Shown here: positions 1-7,616 of the stretch, piece by piece
Numbering within the stretch: the stretch's first letter is position 1
Layout: the number at the start of each line of letters is the position of its first letter
Assembly (NCBI RefSeq): GCF_015477775.1
Contig: NZ_JADLQO010000005.1
Coordinates: forward strand, 248,001 to 312,000
Reading direction: 5' to 3'
Origin: Nocardia abscessus
GTDB taxonomy: Bacteria; Actinomycetota; Actinomycetes; Mycobacteriales; Mycobacteriaceae
DNA: 64,000 bases
The notes under the pieces: model-generated
What the model was told of the DNA's origin: nothing
The model's database searches: none
The model's input: only the letters and a program-made list of their open reading frames with translations
Translations under genes and position numbers: made by a program

Positions 1-1
1 C

Positions 2-490
2 GCGACCACGCTCACCGACGTCGCGGGTCTGCGGGCCGGTGCGGTGCCGTTGGTACTGATGCTGTTCGGCGTGGGCATGGTGATCGGCAACATCGTCGGC
101 GGCGTGCTCGCCGATCGCGGCGTGGACCGCGCCGTCTTCGCCGCGATGATCGCGATGGCCGTCATCCTGAGCGGCTTCGTCGCCGCCGCCCACAATCCCT
201 ACACCGCGGCCGTCGGCGCGTTGTTCGTCGGCGCCTCCGGGGCCGCGCTGGCGCCCGGTCTGCAGACCCGGCTGATGGACGTCGCGGCCGATGCCCAGAC
301 CCTCGCCGCCGCCCTCAACCACGCCGCACTGAACATCGCCAACGCCGCAGGCGCCTGGCTCGGCGGACTGGTCATCGCCGCGGGCCTCGGCTACACGGCT
401 CCGGCCGTGGTCGGCGCCGGTTTGGCCGCGACCGGCGTGTTGTTGTTCGCCGTGACGGTCTGGATCGCGATGCGCGACGACAACGCCTGA
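2..490 (+). CDS. MFS transporter, C-terminal part (truncated by window edge)
   Basis: This is the last ~162 residues of a membrane transporter; the reading frame is open to the left edge, so the start is outside the window. The visible part has about five hydrophobic helices rich in Ala, Gly, Val and Leu. A short charged loop (ADRGVDR, near residue 31) matches the MFS motif-A type loop G-x-L-x-D-R between helices. The pattern resembles the C-terminal half of DHA1-family drug or sugar efflux permeases of the AraJ type. Substrate cannot be read from this fragment. It converges on the TetR gene that follows, with 67 bp between their ends. Confidence 0.75.
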   Translation, partial: ATTLTDVAGLRAGAVPLVLMLFGVGMVIGNIVGGVLADRGVDRAVFAAMIAMAVILSGFVAAAHNPYTAAVGALFVGASGAALAPGLQTRLMDVAADAQTLAAALNHAALNIANAAGAWLGGLVIAAGLGYTAPAVVGAGLAATGVLLFAVTVWIAMRDDNA

Positions 491-557
491 AACGTTCGTG
501 CGGCGGGCGGAATCCGGACTTCGGCGCCCGCAGTCAGACGAAGCGGTCGGGTGAGGA

Positions 558-1199
558 CTATTCGGCGGGTCGGCCGACCAGGGCGTGGCCGGCGATCTCG
601 TGCAGATGTGCCGAGGCACGGCGCCAACGGCGTTGCGCCCGCTCGGCATCCGGGTCGATGAAATTCGAGATCAGGATGCCGCGCAGCGCGTCCATGGCCG
701 TGTAGACGAAGTCGCGCGCCTCCTTGCGGCGCACATCGTCGGGCACGAAACGGGCGACCGCCATCAGCACGGCGTTGTTGACGAACGGCTCGACCTTCTC
801 CATCGCCGCGGCCAGTACCGGATCGGTCCGCCCTGCCACCCACAGTTCGACGGTCGCGATGAACAGCGGGCCCTGGTGGAGGTCCCACAGGAAGTCCAGC
901 GCCGCCGCCACCGGATCGTCACCGGCTTCCACCCGGGACATTTCCCGCATGGCACTCTCGGCGCGCAGCTGCGCCAGATGACTGATCGCGGCGACCACCA
1001 GATCGGTTTTCGATCCGAAGTGATGCACTTGGGCCCCGCGCGTCACACCGGCGCGTTCGGCGACCCGTGGCGTCGTGGTTCCCGCGTATCCGTACTCGAC
1101 CAGGCAGTCCACGGTCGCGTCGAGCAGCCGGGTGCGCATCTCGGTGCTGCGCTGCTCTTGCGTCCGGCGCTGCTGTTTCACGATTACGCTCCTGGCCAC
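558..1199 (-). CDS. TetR-family transcriptional regulator, probable repressor of the adjacent beta-oxidation operon
   Basis: A 213-residue protein with an N-terminal TetR helix-turn-helix (residues ~20-65). The pattern TTTPRVAERAGVTRGAQVHHF is the usual TetR recognition region, followed by the KTDL segment. The C-terminal ligand-binding helices are not family-specific. The start is GTG at 1199; a second GTG at 1181 is possible. An 18-bp palindrome (1217-1234) lies just upstream and an identical-consensus palindrome (1460-1477) lies before the divergent operon at 1538, so autorepression plus control of that operon is likely. The ligand is unknown; an acyl-CoA thioester is a reasonable guess from the target genes. 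Confidence 0.88.
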   Translation of the reverse strand: MARSVIVKQQRRTQEQRSTEMRTRLLDATVDCLVEYGYAGTTTPRVAERAGVTRGAQVHHFGSKTDLVVAAISHLAQLRAESAMREMSRVEAGDDPVAAALDFLWDLHQGPLFIATVELWVAGRTDPVLAAAMEKVEPFVNNAVLMAVARFVPDDVRRKEARDFVYTAMDALRGILISNFIDPDAERAQRRWRRASAHLHEIAGHALVGRPAE

Positions 1200-1216
1200 C
1201 GCTAGATCCTACACTT

Positions 1217-1234
1217 ACATACAGCACTGTATGT
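1217..1234. promoter_or_regulatory. TetR operator, site 1
   Basis: The sequence ACATACAG-CA-CTGTATGT is a perfect inverted repeat with 8-bp arms and a 2-bp centre. It starts 18 bp upstream of the TetR start. It fits the consensus ACATACAnnnnTGTATGT shared with the site at 1460-1477; both copies also share the flank CTT on the left and T on the right. Confidence 0.75.
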
Positions 1235-1367
1235 TCCAGACGTCCGGATGGGGTGCCGACGAGTCGGTGACGCACAGAACGGGTCACTCGATCGCGATCG
1301 GCGGGGGAGTGTTCGCCTCGGCAATCAAGTAGTTCGACCTGCGGCGCGACGGCTCAGTGATCAGAAC

Positions 1368-1389
1368 ACATGCATGTCTCACTGTATGT
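1368..1389. promoter_or_regulatory. Degenerate operator-like element
   Basis: The 10-bp palindrome ACATGCATGT (1368-1377) is followed by ACTGTATGT (1381-1389), which equals the right half of operator site 1. It may be a weak third TetR site; only one half matches the consensus. Confidence 0.35.
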
Positions 1390-1414
1390 ACCAGGCAATA
1401 CGCAATTGCCTGGT
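1390..1414. repeat. Inverted repeat, 10-bp arms
   Basis: ACCAGGCAAT (1390-1399) is repeated inversely as ATTGCCTGGT (1405-1414) around a 5-nt centre. It differs from the TetR palindromes, so it may bind a second regulator or form a hairpin in the operon leader. No T-tract follows, which argues against a terminator. Confidence 0.5.
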
Positions 1415-1459
1415 TATCTGCGTGATCGTGGCACTTCCGCCGCCGAGCCTTGCCCACTT

Positions 1460-1477
1460 ACATACAAATATGTATGT
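1460..1477. promoter_or_regulatory. TetR operator, site 2
   Basis: ACATACA-AATA-TGTATGT has 7-bp arms and the same 18-bp span as site 1. It lies 61 bp upstream of the thiolase start, in a position suited to blocking transcription of the operon. Confidence 0.75.
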
Positions 1478-1537
1478 TTGTTTTCAGCTCGTTCCGGGCG
1501 GCCGCCCCCGCGGTGCACGCACAACCTGAGGAGTTCG

Positions 1538-2755
1538 ATGGCGAACAAGGTCTACGTCGTCGGTGTCGGCATGACGAAGTTCGAGAAGCCGGGCCGCCGC
1601 CTCGTCGAGGAAGCCGACGGCACCACTCGTGCCTGGGACTATCCGGACATGGCCAGGGAGTCGGGTACCAAGGCGCTCGCGGACGCGGGCATCGCCTACG
1701 ACCTGGTGGAGCAGGCTTACGTCGGCTACGTCTACGGCGAATCCACCTCCGGTCAGCGTGCCGTCTACGAACTCGGCATGACCGGCATTCCGGTGGTCAA
1801 CGTGAACAACAACTGCTCCACCGGCTCGACGGCGCTGTACCTCGCGGCGCAGGCGATCCGGGGCGGGCTGGCGGAATGCACGCTGGCGCTCGGCTTCGAG
1901 AAGATGCAGCCCGGCTCGCTCGGCTCCACCTGGGACGACCGCGAGCAGCCCATGGCCAAGCATGTCATGGCGCTGGCCGAGATCTCCGAGGTGCTGTTCC
2001 CGGTGGCGCCGTGGATGTTCGGCGCCGCGGGGCGCGAGCACATGAAGCAGTACGGCACCACCGCCGAGCATTTCGCCAAGATCGGCTACAAGAACCACAA
2101 GCACTCGGTGAACAACCCGTATTCGCAGTTCCAGGACGCGTACACCCTCGAAGACATCCTCGGCTCGCGGATGATCTACGACCCGCTCACAAAACTGCAG
2201 TGCTCGCCGACCTCCGACGGGTCCGGCGCGGTGATCCTGGCCAGTGCGGACTTCGTCGACGCCCACGACCTCGCCGGGCAGGCGGTGGAGATCGTCGGCC
2301 AGGCGATGACCACCGACTTCGCCTCCACCTTCGACGAGACCGCCAAGAACCTGATCGGCTACGACATGAACGTCCAGGCCGCCAGGAAGGTCTACGAGCA
2401 GGCGGGGCTCGGCCCGGACGACTTCCAGGTCATCGAGCTGCACGACTGTTTCTCGGCCAACGAGCTGTTGCTCTACGAAGCGCTCGGACTGTGCGGGGAG
2501 GGCGAGGCGGGGCAGCTGATCGACGACGGCCTGACCACCTATGGGGGCAAGTGGGTGGTGAACCCTTCCGGCGGCCTGATCTCCAAGGGGCACCCGCTCG
2601 GGGCGACGGGTCTCGCGCAGTGCTCGGAGTTGACCTGGCAGCTGCGCGGCGCCGCGGACAAGCGTCAGGTGGACGGCGTCACCGCCGCCCTGCAACACAA
2701 CATCGGCCTCGGCGGCGCGGCCGTCGTCACCGCCTACCAGCGCGCCGACCGCTGA
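1538..2755 (+). CDS. Thiolase-like lipid-transfer protein (SCP2-type thiolase), first gene of the beta-oxidation operon
   Basis: A 405-residue cytoplasmic enzyme of the non-decarboxylating thiolase / SCP-x group, expected to cleave 3-ketoacyl-CoA with CoA. The N-terminal strand [11 protein letters not shown] is typical of these lipid-transfer thiolases. The nucleophile is the Cys of NNNCSTGS (about residue 89). C-terminal active-site blocks are present: the HDCFSANE loop and the GHPLGATG motif with its conserved His. The start at 1538 is chosen because GAGGAG lies 5 nt upstream and the protein then begins at the family's usual first strand; the frame is open further upstream without homology. 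Four further enzyme genes follow on the same strand. Confidence 0.88.
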   Translation: MANKVYVVGVGMTKFEKPGRRLVEEADGTTRAWDYPDMARESGTKALADAGIAYDLVEQAYVGYVYGESTSGQRAVYELGMTGIPVVNVNNNCSTGSTALYLAAQAIRGGLAECTLALGFEKMQPGSLGSTWDDREQPMAKHVMALAEISEVLFPVAPWMFGAAGREHMKQYGTTAEHFAKIGYKNHKHSVNNPYSQFQDAYTLEDILGSRMIYDPLTKLQCSPTSDGSGAVILASADFVDAHDLAGQAVEIVGQAMTTDFASTFDETAKNLIGYDMNVQAARKVYEQAGLGPDDFQVIELHDCFSANELLLYEALGLCGEGEAGQLIDDGLTTYGGKWVVNPSGGLISKGHPLGATGLAQCSELTWQLRGAADKRQVDGVTAALQHNIGLGGAAVVTAYQRADR

Positions 2756-2793
2756 ACCGCGGTCGCGGACGAACTCGACGAGGAGTGCAAGAC

Positions 2794-3231
2794 ATGGGAC
2801 ACATCGAAGCCACCAAGGACGTCAACGCCACGCCCGAGGCGCTGTGGGCGGTCGTCTCCGACCCGCAGACCTGGGACAAATGGTTCACCATTCACGAGCG
2901 CTTCATGGAGGAGCCGCCCGCCGTGCTGAGCGAGGGCGCCAAACTGATCGCCAAGATCGTGATGCTCGGCATGGCGAACAAGCTGGAGTGGACCATCGTC
3001 TCGGTGGCCGCGCCGCACCGGCTGACCCTCGGCGGCACCGGAATGGCCGGAGTGAAGACCGAGTTCACCTTCGACATCCGGCCCAACGGCGCGGGAAGCA
3101 CCATCGTGGTGTCCGGTGACTTCGAAGGCGCCTTGATCAAGGGCGCGCTCGGCAAGGCCGTGGAGAAGGACGGCATCAAGCAACTGGACCGCTCGCTCGA
3201 ACAGCTCGACGCCCTGGCCGCAACGGCATGA
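2794..3231 (+). CDS. SRPBCC-fold (polyketide cyclase/START-like) small protein
   Basis: A 145-residue protein. Its start, a proline helix (NATPEALWAVVSDPQTWDKW) and a C-terminal long helix match the SRPBCC/Bet v 1-like hydrophobic-pocket fold. Such proteins bind lipids or act as accessory carriers; no catalytic residue can be pointed out. It is preceded by an AGGAG site at 2781. Its stop overlaps the ATG at 3228 (ATGA), the beginning of the duplicated 75-bp unit. Its place inside the operon suggests binding of the hydrophobic substrate or an intermediate. Confidence 0.8.
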   Translation: MGHIEATKDVNATPEALWAVVSDPQTWDKWFTIHERFMEEPPAVLSEGAKLIAKIVMLGMANKLEWTIVSVAAPHRLTLGGTGMAGVKTEFTFDIRPNGAGSTIVVSGDFEGALIKGALGKAVEKDGIKQLDRSLEQLDALAATA

Positions 3232-3363
3232 GCGGTCAGGCCCGGAGGCGGCAGCGGAGCGTGACCACGCAGGGCCCCGCTCGTGCCGACAGGAGATACG
3301 GCATGAGCGGTCAGGCCCGGAGGCGGCAGCGGAGCGTGACCACGCAGGGCCCCGCTCGTGCCG
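3223..3363 (+). repeat. 75-bp tandem duplication at a gene junction
   Basis: A 66-bp segment (3223-3288) is repeated without change at 3298-3363, a 75-bp period. The first copy overlaps the last codons of the SRPBCC gene and the second ends just before the MaoC gene. Each copy begins with an ATGAGC sequence, and the MaoC start (ATGAGT) repeats the junction a third time. The identity implies a recent duplication that kept reading frame (25 codons). Confidence 0.9.
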
Positions 3364-3380
3364 GAGAGGTGTCGGCATGA
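3228..3380 (+). CDS. Possible 50-codon coupled ORF made of two 25-residue repeats
   Basis: The ATG at 3228 overlaps the stop of the SRPBCC gene and the ORF's TGA (3378-3380) overlaps the ATG of the MaoC gene, both as ATGA. It encodes two identical 19-residue Arg/Gln-rich stretches beginning MSGQARRRQRSV. No family is recognised. It may be only a translational relay created by the duplication, keeping ribosomes running to the MaoC start, not a functional protein. Confidence 0.3.
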   Translation: MSGQARRRQRSVTTQGPARADRRYGMSGQARRRQRSVTTQGPARAGEVSA

Positions 3381-4255
3381 GTTTCGATACGGCCGCGGCC
3401 CGTGTGGTCGAGTTCGACGACAGCGGCCTGGAAACCTGGTGCGACGAGGAACGTTTCGAGGTCACGGCCGAGCGCGTCGCGGAGTACGCCGCCGCGACCA
3501 ACGATCCGATCGCCGCGCATCTGGCCGGGACGGTGGCCGGGCCGGTGTTCGCCATCGTCCCGGTTTTCGAGGCCATGATGATGCCGGTCATCGACGTCGC
3601 CCCGATGGACATCTTCGGCCGGGTCGTGCACGGGGAGCAGGACTTCCATTTCCACCGCGCGATCCGGCCCGGCGACCGGCTGGTGTCGCGCGCCAAGGCG
3701 ATCGGCTACACCAGCCGCCCCAACGGGACCGCCATCACCATCCGCATCGAATGCCGCACCGAGGCGGGCGAACCGGTCAACGACCAGTACCTGACGGCGT
3801 TCTTCCGCAATATCGACGCGGGTAGGACGGTGGGCGAGGCCGCTCCGGCGCACAAGTTCGACGAAGCCCTGCGCGAGCGGGAACCGGTCGCGGTGGTAGC
3901 GCAGCACGTCGATGATGACCAGACCTTCCGCTACGCACCGGCTTCCGGCGATCCGGTGCCGCTGCACCTGGACGAGCAGGTGGCCAAGGACGCCGGGCTG
4001 CCCGGCATCATCGCGCACGGGCTGTGCACCATGGCGTTCGCGTCCTGGGCGGTGCTCACCGAGGTCGCGGCATCGGATGTGCACCGGCTCAGGCGGTTCG
4101 CGGTGCGCTTCGCCAAACTGGTCTTCCCCGGCGACGACTTGGAGACCCGCATCTGGAAGGCCGGCTCGGCCGACGGCGTCACCCGCTACGCCTTCGAGAC
4201 CGTGCGCGGCGACGACGTCGTGCTCAGCGACGGACTGGCGGAGATCGCCGACTGA
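3377..4255 (+). CDS. MaoC-family (R)-specific enoyl-CoA hydratase, double hot-dog
   Basis: A 292-residue protein with two hot-dog halves, like hydratase 2 of eukaryotic multifunctional enzyme type 2. The C-terminal half carries the hydratase-2 block: SGDPVPLHLD (about residue 191) supplies the catalytic Asp and His, followed by GLPGIIAHGLCTM. The canonical Asn of the (D)xNPLH block is replaced by Val, a small deviation. Expected reaction: hydration of trans-2-enoyl-CoA to (3R)-hydroxyacyl-CoA. The next gene is an SDR matching the (3R)-dehydrogenase half of the same eukaryotic enzyme, which supports this stereochemistry. Confidence 0.85.
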   Translation: MSFDTAAARVVEFDDSGLETWCDEERFEVTAERVAEYAAATNDPIAAHLAGTVAGPVFAIVPVFEAMMMPVIDVAPMDIFGRVVHGEQDFHFHRAIRPGDRLVSRAKAIGYTSRPNGTAITIRIECRTEAGEPVNDQYLTAFFRNIDAGRTVGEAAPAHKFDEALREREPVAVVAQHVDDDQTFRYAPASGDPVPLHLDEQVAKDAGLPGIIAHGLCTMAFASWAVLTEVAASDVHRLRRFAVRFAKLVFPGDDLETRIWKAGSADGVTRYAFETVRGDDVVLSDGLAEIAD

Positions 4256-4329
4256 TCCCGGTGCGGCGGCGCGGTGGCGCCGCACCTTTCCACCCATCGC
4301 CGGATTCGGCGGAACTTTCAGGAGACAAC

Positions 4330-5205
4330 ATGGGCGCACTGGCCGGACGGGTCGCCGTCATCACCGGCGCGGGCCGCGGCATCGGCCGCGAGCACGCACT
4401 GCTGTTCGCGAGGGAGGGGGCCGCGGTGGTCGTCAACGATCTCGGCGGCAGCAATGCGGGGGAGGGGACCGACTCCGGTCCCGCCCAGGAGGTGGTGCGC
4501 GAGATCGTCGCCGCCGGCGGCAAGGCGGTGGCCAACTCCGACGACGTCGCGACCTGGGACGGCGCGCAGAAGCTCGTCGAACAGGCGGTCACCGAATTCG
4601 GCGGCCTCGACGTCGTGGTCAACAACGCCGGCATCCTGCGCGACGCCTTCATCGCGGGCATGGACGAGGCGCAGTGGGACGCGGTGATCGCCGTGCACCT
4701 CAAGGGACACGCGGCGGTGCTGCGCCACGCCGCGGCGTACTGGAAGCAGCAGTCCAAGGCGGGTAACCAGCCCAAGGCCGCGGTGATCAACACCGCTTCG
4801 GCGTCGGGCACCACCCTGCCGAACGCGGGCCAGGCCAACTACGGCGCGGCGAAGGCCGGGATCGCGGCGCTGACCCTGGTGGCCGCCGAGGAACTGGGGC
4901 GTTACGGCGTGCGGGTGAACGCGATCGCTCCGATCGCGCGCACCCGGCTCACCCTGGCCACTCCCGGCATGGGCGAGATGCTGGCGGCGGAGGCGGAAGC
5001 GTCCGAGGGCGGGTTCGACGCCTTCGCCCCGGCGAACATCGCCCCGCTGGTCGCCTACCTGGCCGCCGAAACCTGCCCGATCACCGGCAAGGTGTTCGCG
5101 GTGCAGGGCGGCGCGATCTCCGAATTGGCCGGTTGGCACGATGTGAAGACCATCGAGACCGAGGGTCCCTGGCTGATCGACGACATCGCCGCCCGGCTGC
5201 CCTGA
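4330..5205 (+). CDS. SDR-family (3R)-hydroxyacyl-CoA dehydrogenase-like protein
   Basis: A 291-residue short-chain dehydrogenase. It shows the nucleotide motif TGAGRGIG (residues ~12-19), the NDLGGS acidic turn, the NNAG motif, and an active-site Ser followed by YGAAKAG with the Tyr-x3-Lys pair. The long insert after NDLGG and the GQANYGAAK block are characteristic of the dehydrogenase part of peroxisomal multifunctional enzyme 2. An AGGAGA site lies 8 nt before the ATG; the longer open frame upstream is not homologous. With the MaoC protein it would catalyse the middle two steps of beta-oxidation. Confidence 0.87.
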   Translation: MGALAGRVAVITGAGRGIGREHALLFAREGAAVVVNDLGGSNAGEGTDSGPAQEVVREIVAAGGKAVANSDDVATWDGAQKLVEQAVTEFGGLDVVVNNAGILRDAFIAGMDEAQWDAVIAVHLKGHAAVLRHAAAYWKQQSKAGNQPKAAVINTASASGTTLPNAGQANYGAAKAGIAALTLVAAEELGRYGVRVNAIAPIARTRLTLATPGMGEMLAAEAEASEGGFDAFAPANIAPLVAYLAAETCPITGKVFAVQGGAISELAGWHDVKTIETEGPWLIDDIAARLP

Positions 5206-5231
5206 CCTCGGGGAACGTGAGGAGAACGACG

Positions 5232-6488
5232 ATGTTCGAATGGTCCGAGACCGATGTGATGATCCGCGACGCCGTCCGGGCGTTCATCGACAAGGAGGTC
5301 CGCCCCAACCTGGACGCGCTCGACAGCGGTGAACTGCCGCCCTACCCCGTCATCCGGAAATTGTTCAGCCAGTTCGGCATCGACGTGATGGGCGGCGAGG
5401 CCGTGCAGAAGATGCTGGCCAAGCAGGCGGCGCGGGAGGCGGCGGCCGAGGCGGGGGAGCCGAAGCCGGAGAAGAAGTCATCCGGCGGCAGCCCGTTCGC
5501 CGGCCAGGAATCGCTGATGGCGGTGCTCATCGGGGAGCTGTCCGGGGTGTGTATGGGCCTGGTCACCGCGATGGGGGTGAGCATCGGTCTCGGCGCCACC
5601 ACGATCATGTCCCGGGGAACGCTGGCGCAGAAGCAGCGCTGGCTGGAGGACATCGTCACCATGCGGAAGGTCGCGGCCTGGGCGATCACCGAACCGGACT
5701 CCGGTTCCGACGCGTTCGGCGGCATGAAGACCTACGTCAAGCGCGACGGCGAGGACTACCTGCTCAACGGCCAGAAGACGTTCATCACCAACGGCCCCTA
5801 CGCCGACGTGATGGTGGTCTACGCGAAGCTGGACGACGGCGCGGGTGGGGACAAGCGCGAACGCAAGGTGCTCACCTTCGTGTTGGACAAGGGCATGCCC
5901 GGCCTCACCCAGGGCAAGCCGTTCAAGAAGATGGGCCTGCACTCCTCGCCGACCGGTGAGCTGTTCTTCGACAACGTGCGCGTCGGCCGGGACCGGCTGC
6001 TCGGCGAGACCGAGGAGCACCGGGGCGGCGACGGCCGCGACAGCGCCCGCTCCAGCTTCACCGCCGAGCGGATCGGCGTGGCCTTCATGGCGCTGGGCAT
6101 CATCGACGAGTGCCACCGGCTGTGCGTGGAGTACGCCAAGAGCCGCATGCTCTGGGGCCAGGAGATCGGTCGATTCCAGCTGGTTCAGCTGAAGCTGGCG
6201 AAGATGGAGATCGCCCGGATCAACGTGCAGAACATGGTGTTCAACACCCTGGAGCGGGGTCGAGCGGGCAAACCCCCGACACTGGCCGAGGCGTCGGCGA
6301 TGAAGCTGTACGCCAGCGAGGCGGCCACCGAGGTGGCGATGGAAGCGGTCCAGCTCTTCGGCGGCAACGGCTACATGACCGAGTACCGAGTGGAGCAACT
6401 CGCCCGCGACGCGAAGTCACTGATGATCTACGCGGGCAGCAACGAGATCCAGGTGACCCACATCGCCAAAGGTCTGCTCGCGCAATAG
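5232..6488 (+). CDS. Acyl-CoA dehydrogenase (FadE type)
   Basis: A 418-residue flavoenzyme, expected to form the 2-enoyl-CoA that the MaoC hydratase uses. It contains the FAD/substrate block WAITEPDSGSDAFGG, the NGQKTFITNG strand, the dimer-helix motif GGNGY and the C-terminal NEIQ segment. In the C-terminal motif the residue usually Glu in medium-chain enzymes (YEGT) is Ala (YAGSNEIQ), so the catalytic base must lie elsewhere, as in isovaleryl- and long-chain-type enzymes. A charged Ala/Glu/Lys-rich insert (residues ~60-85) is unusual. It is the last gene of the operon and is followed by a strong hairpin. Confidence 0.88.
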   Translation: MFEWSETDVMIRDAVRAFIDKEVRPNLDALDSGELPPYPVIRKLFSQFGIDVMGGEAVQKMLAKQAAREAAAEAGEPKPEKKSSGGSPFAGQESLMAVLIGELSGVCMGLVTAMGVSIGLGATTIMSRGTLAQKQRWLEDIVTMRKVAAWAITEPDSGSDAFGGMKTYVKRDGEDYLLNGQKTFITNGPYADVMVVYAKLDDGAGGDKRERKVLTFVLDKGMPGLTQGKPFKKMGLHSSPTGELFFDNVRVGRDRLLGETEEHRGGDGRDSARSSFTAERIGVAFMALGIIDECHRLCVEYAKSRMLWGQEIGRFQLVQLKLAKMEIARINVQNMVFNTLERGRAGKPPTLAEASAMKLYASEAATEVAMEAVQLFGGNGYMTEYRVEQLARDAKSLMIYAGSNEIQVTHIAKGLLAQ

Positions 6489-6516
6489 TTCCAGAGCAAG
6501 GACGCACACAGGGCGA

Positions 6517-6555
6517 GCTCGGCCCCCTTCGGCTTCGGCCGAGGTGGGGCCGAGC
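6517..6555. terminator. Bidirectional hairpin terminator candidate
   Basis: GCTCGGCCCC (6517-6526) pairs perfectly with GGGGCCGAGC (6546-6555); the 19-nt loop holds a second small CGGC/GCCG hairpin. It lies between the end of the catabolic operon and the end of the convergent hydrolase gene. The T-tract is weak on both sides, which is common in actinomycetes. Confidence 0.6.
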
Positions 6556-6663
6556 ATCGACCTATTTCCACCCTCGCTTGTCGCGAAGTGGCGCCGGTCG
6601 GCGGTGCGGTCGGCGGCGGTCTCTTGCCGACAGCGCACACGCCGCGACGAAGTCGCGGTCGAA

Positions 6664-7554
6664 CTACACAGCCCGCAGCCGCGTGCGGCTGGCGTAGACG
6701 TGCTCGGCGATGAGGGTGGCGATGCGGTCGGGCGCTTCCAGCATCGGTACGTGCCCGACGCCGTTGACCAGGATGCGGTCGGCGGATTCGGGCAGTTCCT
6801 TCAGGTAGCGGCGAGCGTAGACGCGGTTGGGGATGACCCGGTCGTACTCCGAGAGCAGCAGCCGGACCGGCGTCCGCAGGGTGGACAGGTCCGCCTGGGC
6901 CGGGGCTCGCATCGCGCCGAGAATCATCGGGATCATCGCCGGGCAGTTCAGCGCGGCCGCGAGGGCGGCGGCGGCGTCGCGACGGGATACCGCTGCGGCG
7001 TGCTTGCTCAGCGCGAGCAGGGCGACGCGCTGGGCGAGCGGGTTGCCGATCACGAATCCGCCCAGCCGCTTGCCGATTTCGACGAGCGGCACCAGGGAGA
7101 GGAATTTCAGGTTGATCCGCCACTGGGTCAGCGAGGGCGCGTGCCAGCCGCCCGCGGGCGCGATGAGCGTCAGGGTGCGGGCACGTCCGCGGCGGGCGAG
7201 TTCGACACCGACCAGGCCGCCGAGCGAGTTGCCCGCGATATGGCAAGTGCGCCAGCCCAGTTCGTCCAGCTGATCGCAGATCCGGTCGGCGAGGGCATAC
7301 ACGTCGACCGACCGGCCGTCGCTGGGCGCGCCGCCCCAGTGGCCCGCGAACGCGGGCGCGAACACTTCGCAGTGCGTCGACAGCCGCGCCGCGGTCTGCT
7401 CCCAGGCGTGCGGCGACATCATGAATCCGTGCAACAACAGCAAGGGGTCGCCGGAACCCAGGTGCAATGCCTTGATCGGCTGGGGCCGGTCGGCCCGGGT
7501 GGAGCCGCGCGCGGCGGCGGAGGAGGACTGGGAGGCGTCAGACGACATCGTCAT
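6664..7554 (-). CDS. Alpha/beta-hydrolase
   Basis: About 296 residues. It has the oxyanion motif LLLLHGF, the nucleophile elbow GNSLGG, an acidic residue in SEYDRVIP and the catalytic His in GVGHVPML, the full Ser-Asp-His triad in family order. The substrate cannot be assigned; esterase or C-C hydrolase functions are both possible. Start candidates are GTG 7557, ATG 7554 and ATG 7548; an AGGAAGG site lies just upstream of all three. It is divergent from the exonuclease gene. Confidence 0.85.
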   Translation of the reverse strand: MTMSSDASQSSSAAARGSTRADRPQPIKALHLGSGDPLLLLHGFMMSPHAWEQTAARLSTHCEVFAPAFAGHWGGAPSDGRSVDVYALADRICDQLDELGWRTCHIAGNSLGGLVGVELARRGRARTLTLIAPAGGWHAPSLTQWRINLKFLSLVPLVEIGKRLGGFVIGNPLAQRVALLALSKHAAAVSRRDAAAALAAALNCPAMIPMILGAMRAPAQADLSTLRTPVRLLLSEYDRVIPNRVYARRYLKELPESADRILVNGVGHVPMLEAPDRIATLIAEHVYASRTRLRAV

Positions 7555-7616
7555 CACCCCTTCCTGGACGGCAGTGTCCGGGGGACTTCATCAGACCAGC
7601 ATTGTACGGTCGTGGA

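Larger units (their letters stand above)
1235..1537. other. Intergenic control region between TetR and the catabolic operon
   Basis: About 300 bp without a supported gene. It is less GC-rich near its centre than the flanking genes. It holds a half-operator and small palindrome (1368-1389), a 10-bp-arm inverted repeat (1390-1414) and the second operator (1460-1477). The last ~60 bp lead to the GAGGAG ribosome site at 1528-1533. No convincing -35/-10 pair could be fixed by eye. Confidence 0.6.

Noticed and set aside
1370-1537. N-terminal extension of the thiolase
   Set aside because: It crosses the operator palindromes and lacks homology; the ATG at 1538 has a proper ribosome site.
1484-2698. 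404-codon minus-strand ORF over the thiolase
   Set aside because: Antisense shadow; the plus strand has clear thiolase motifs and a ribosome site.
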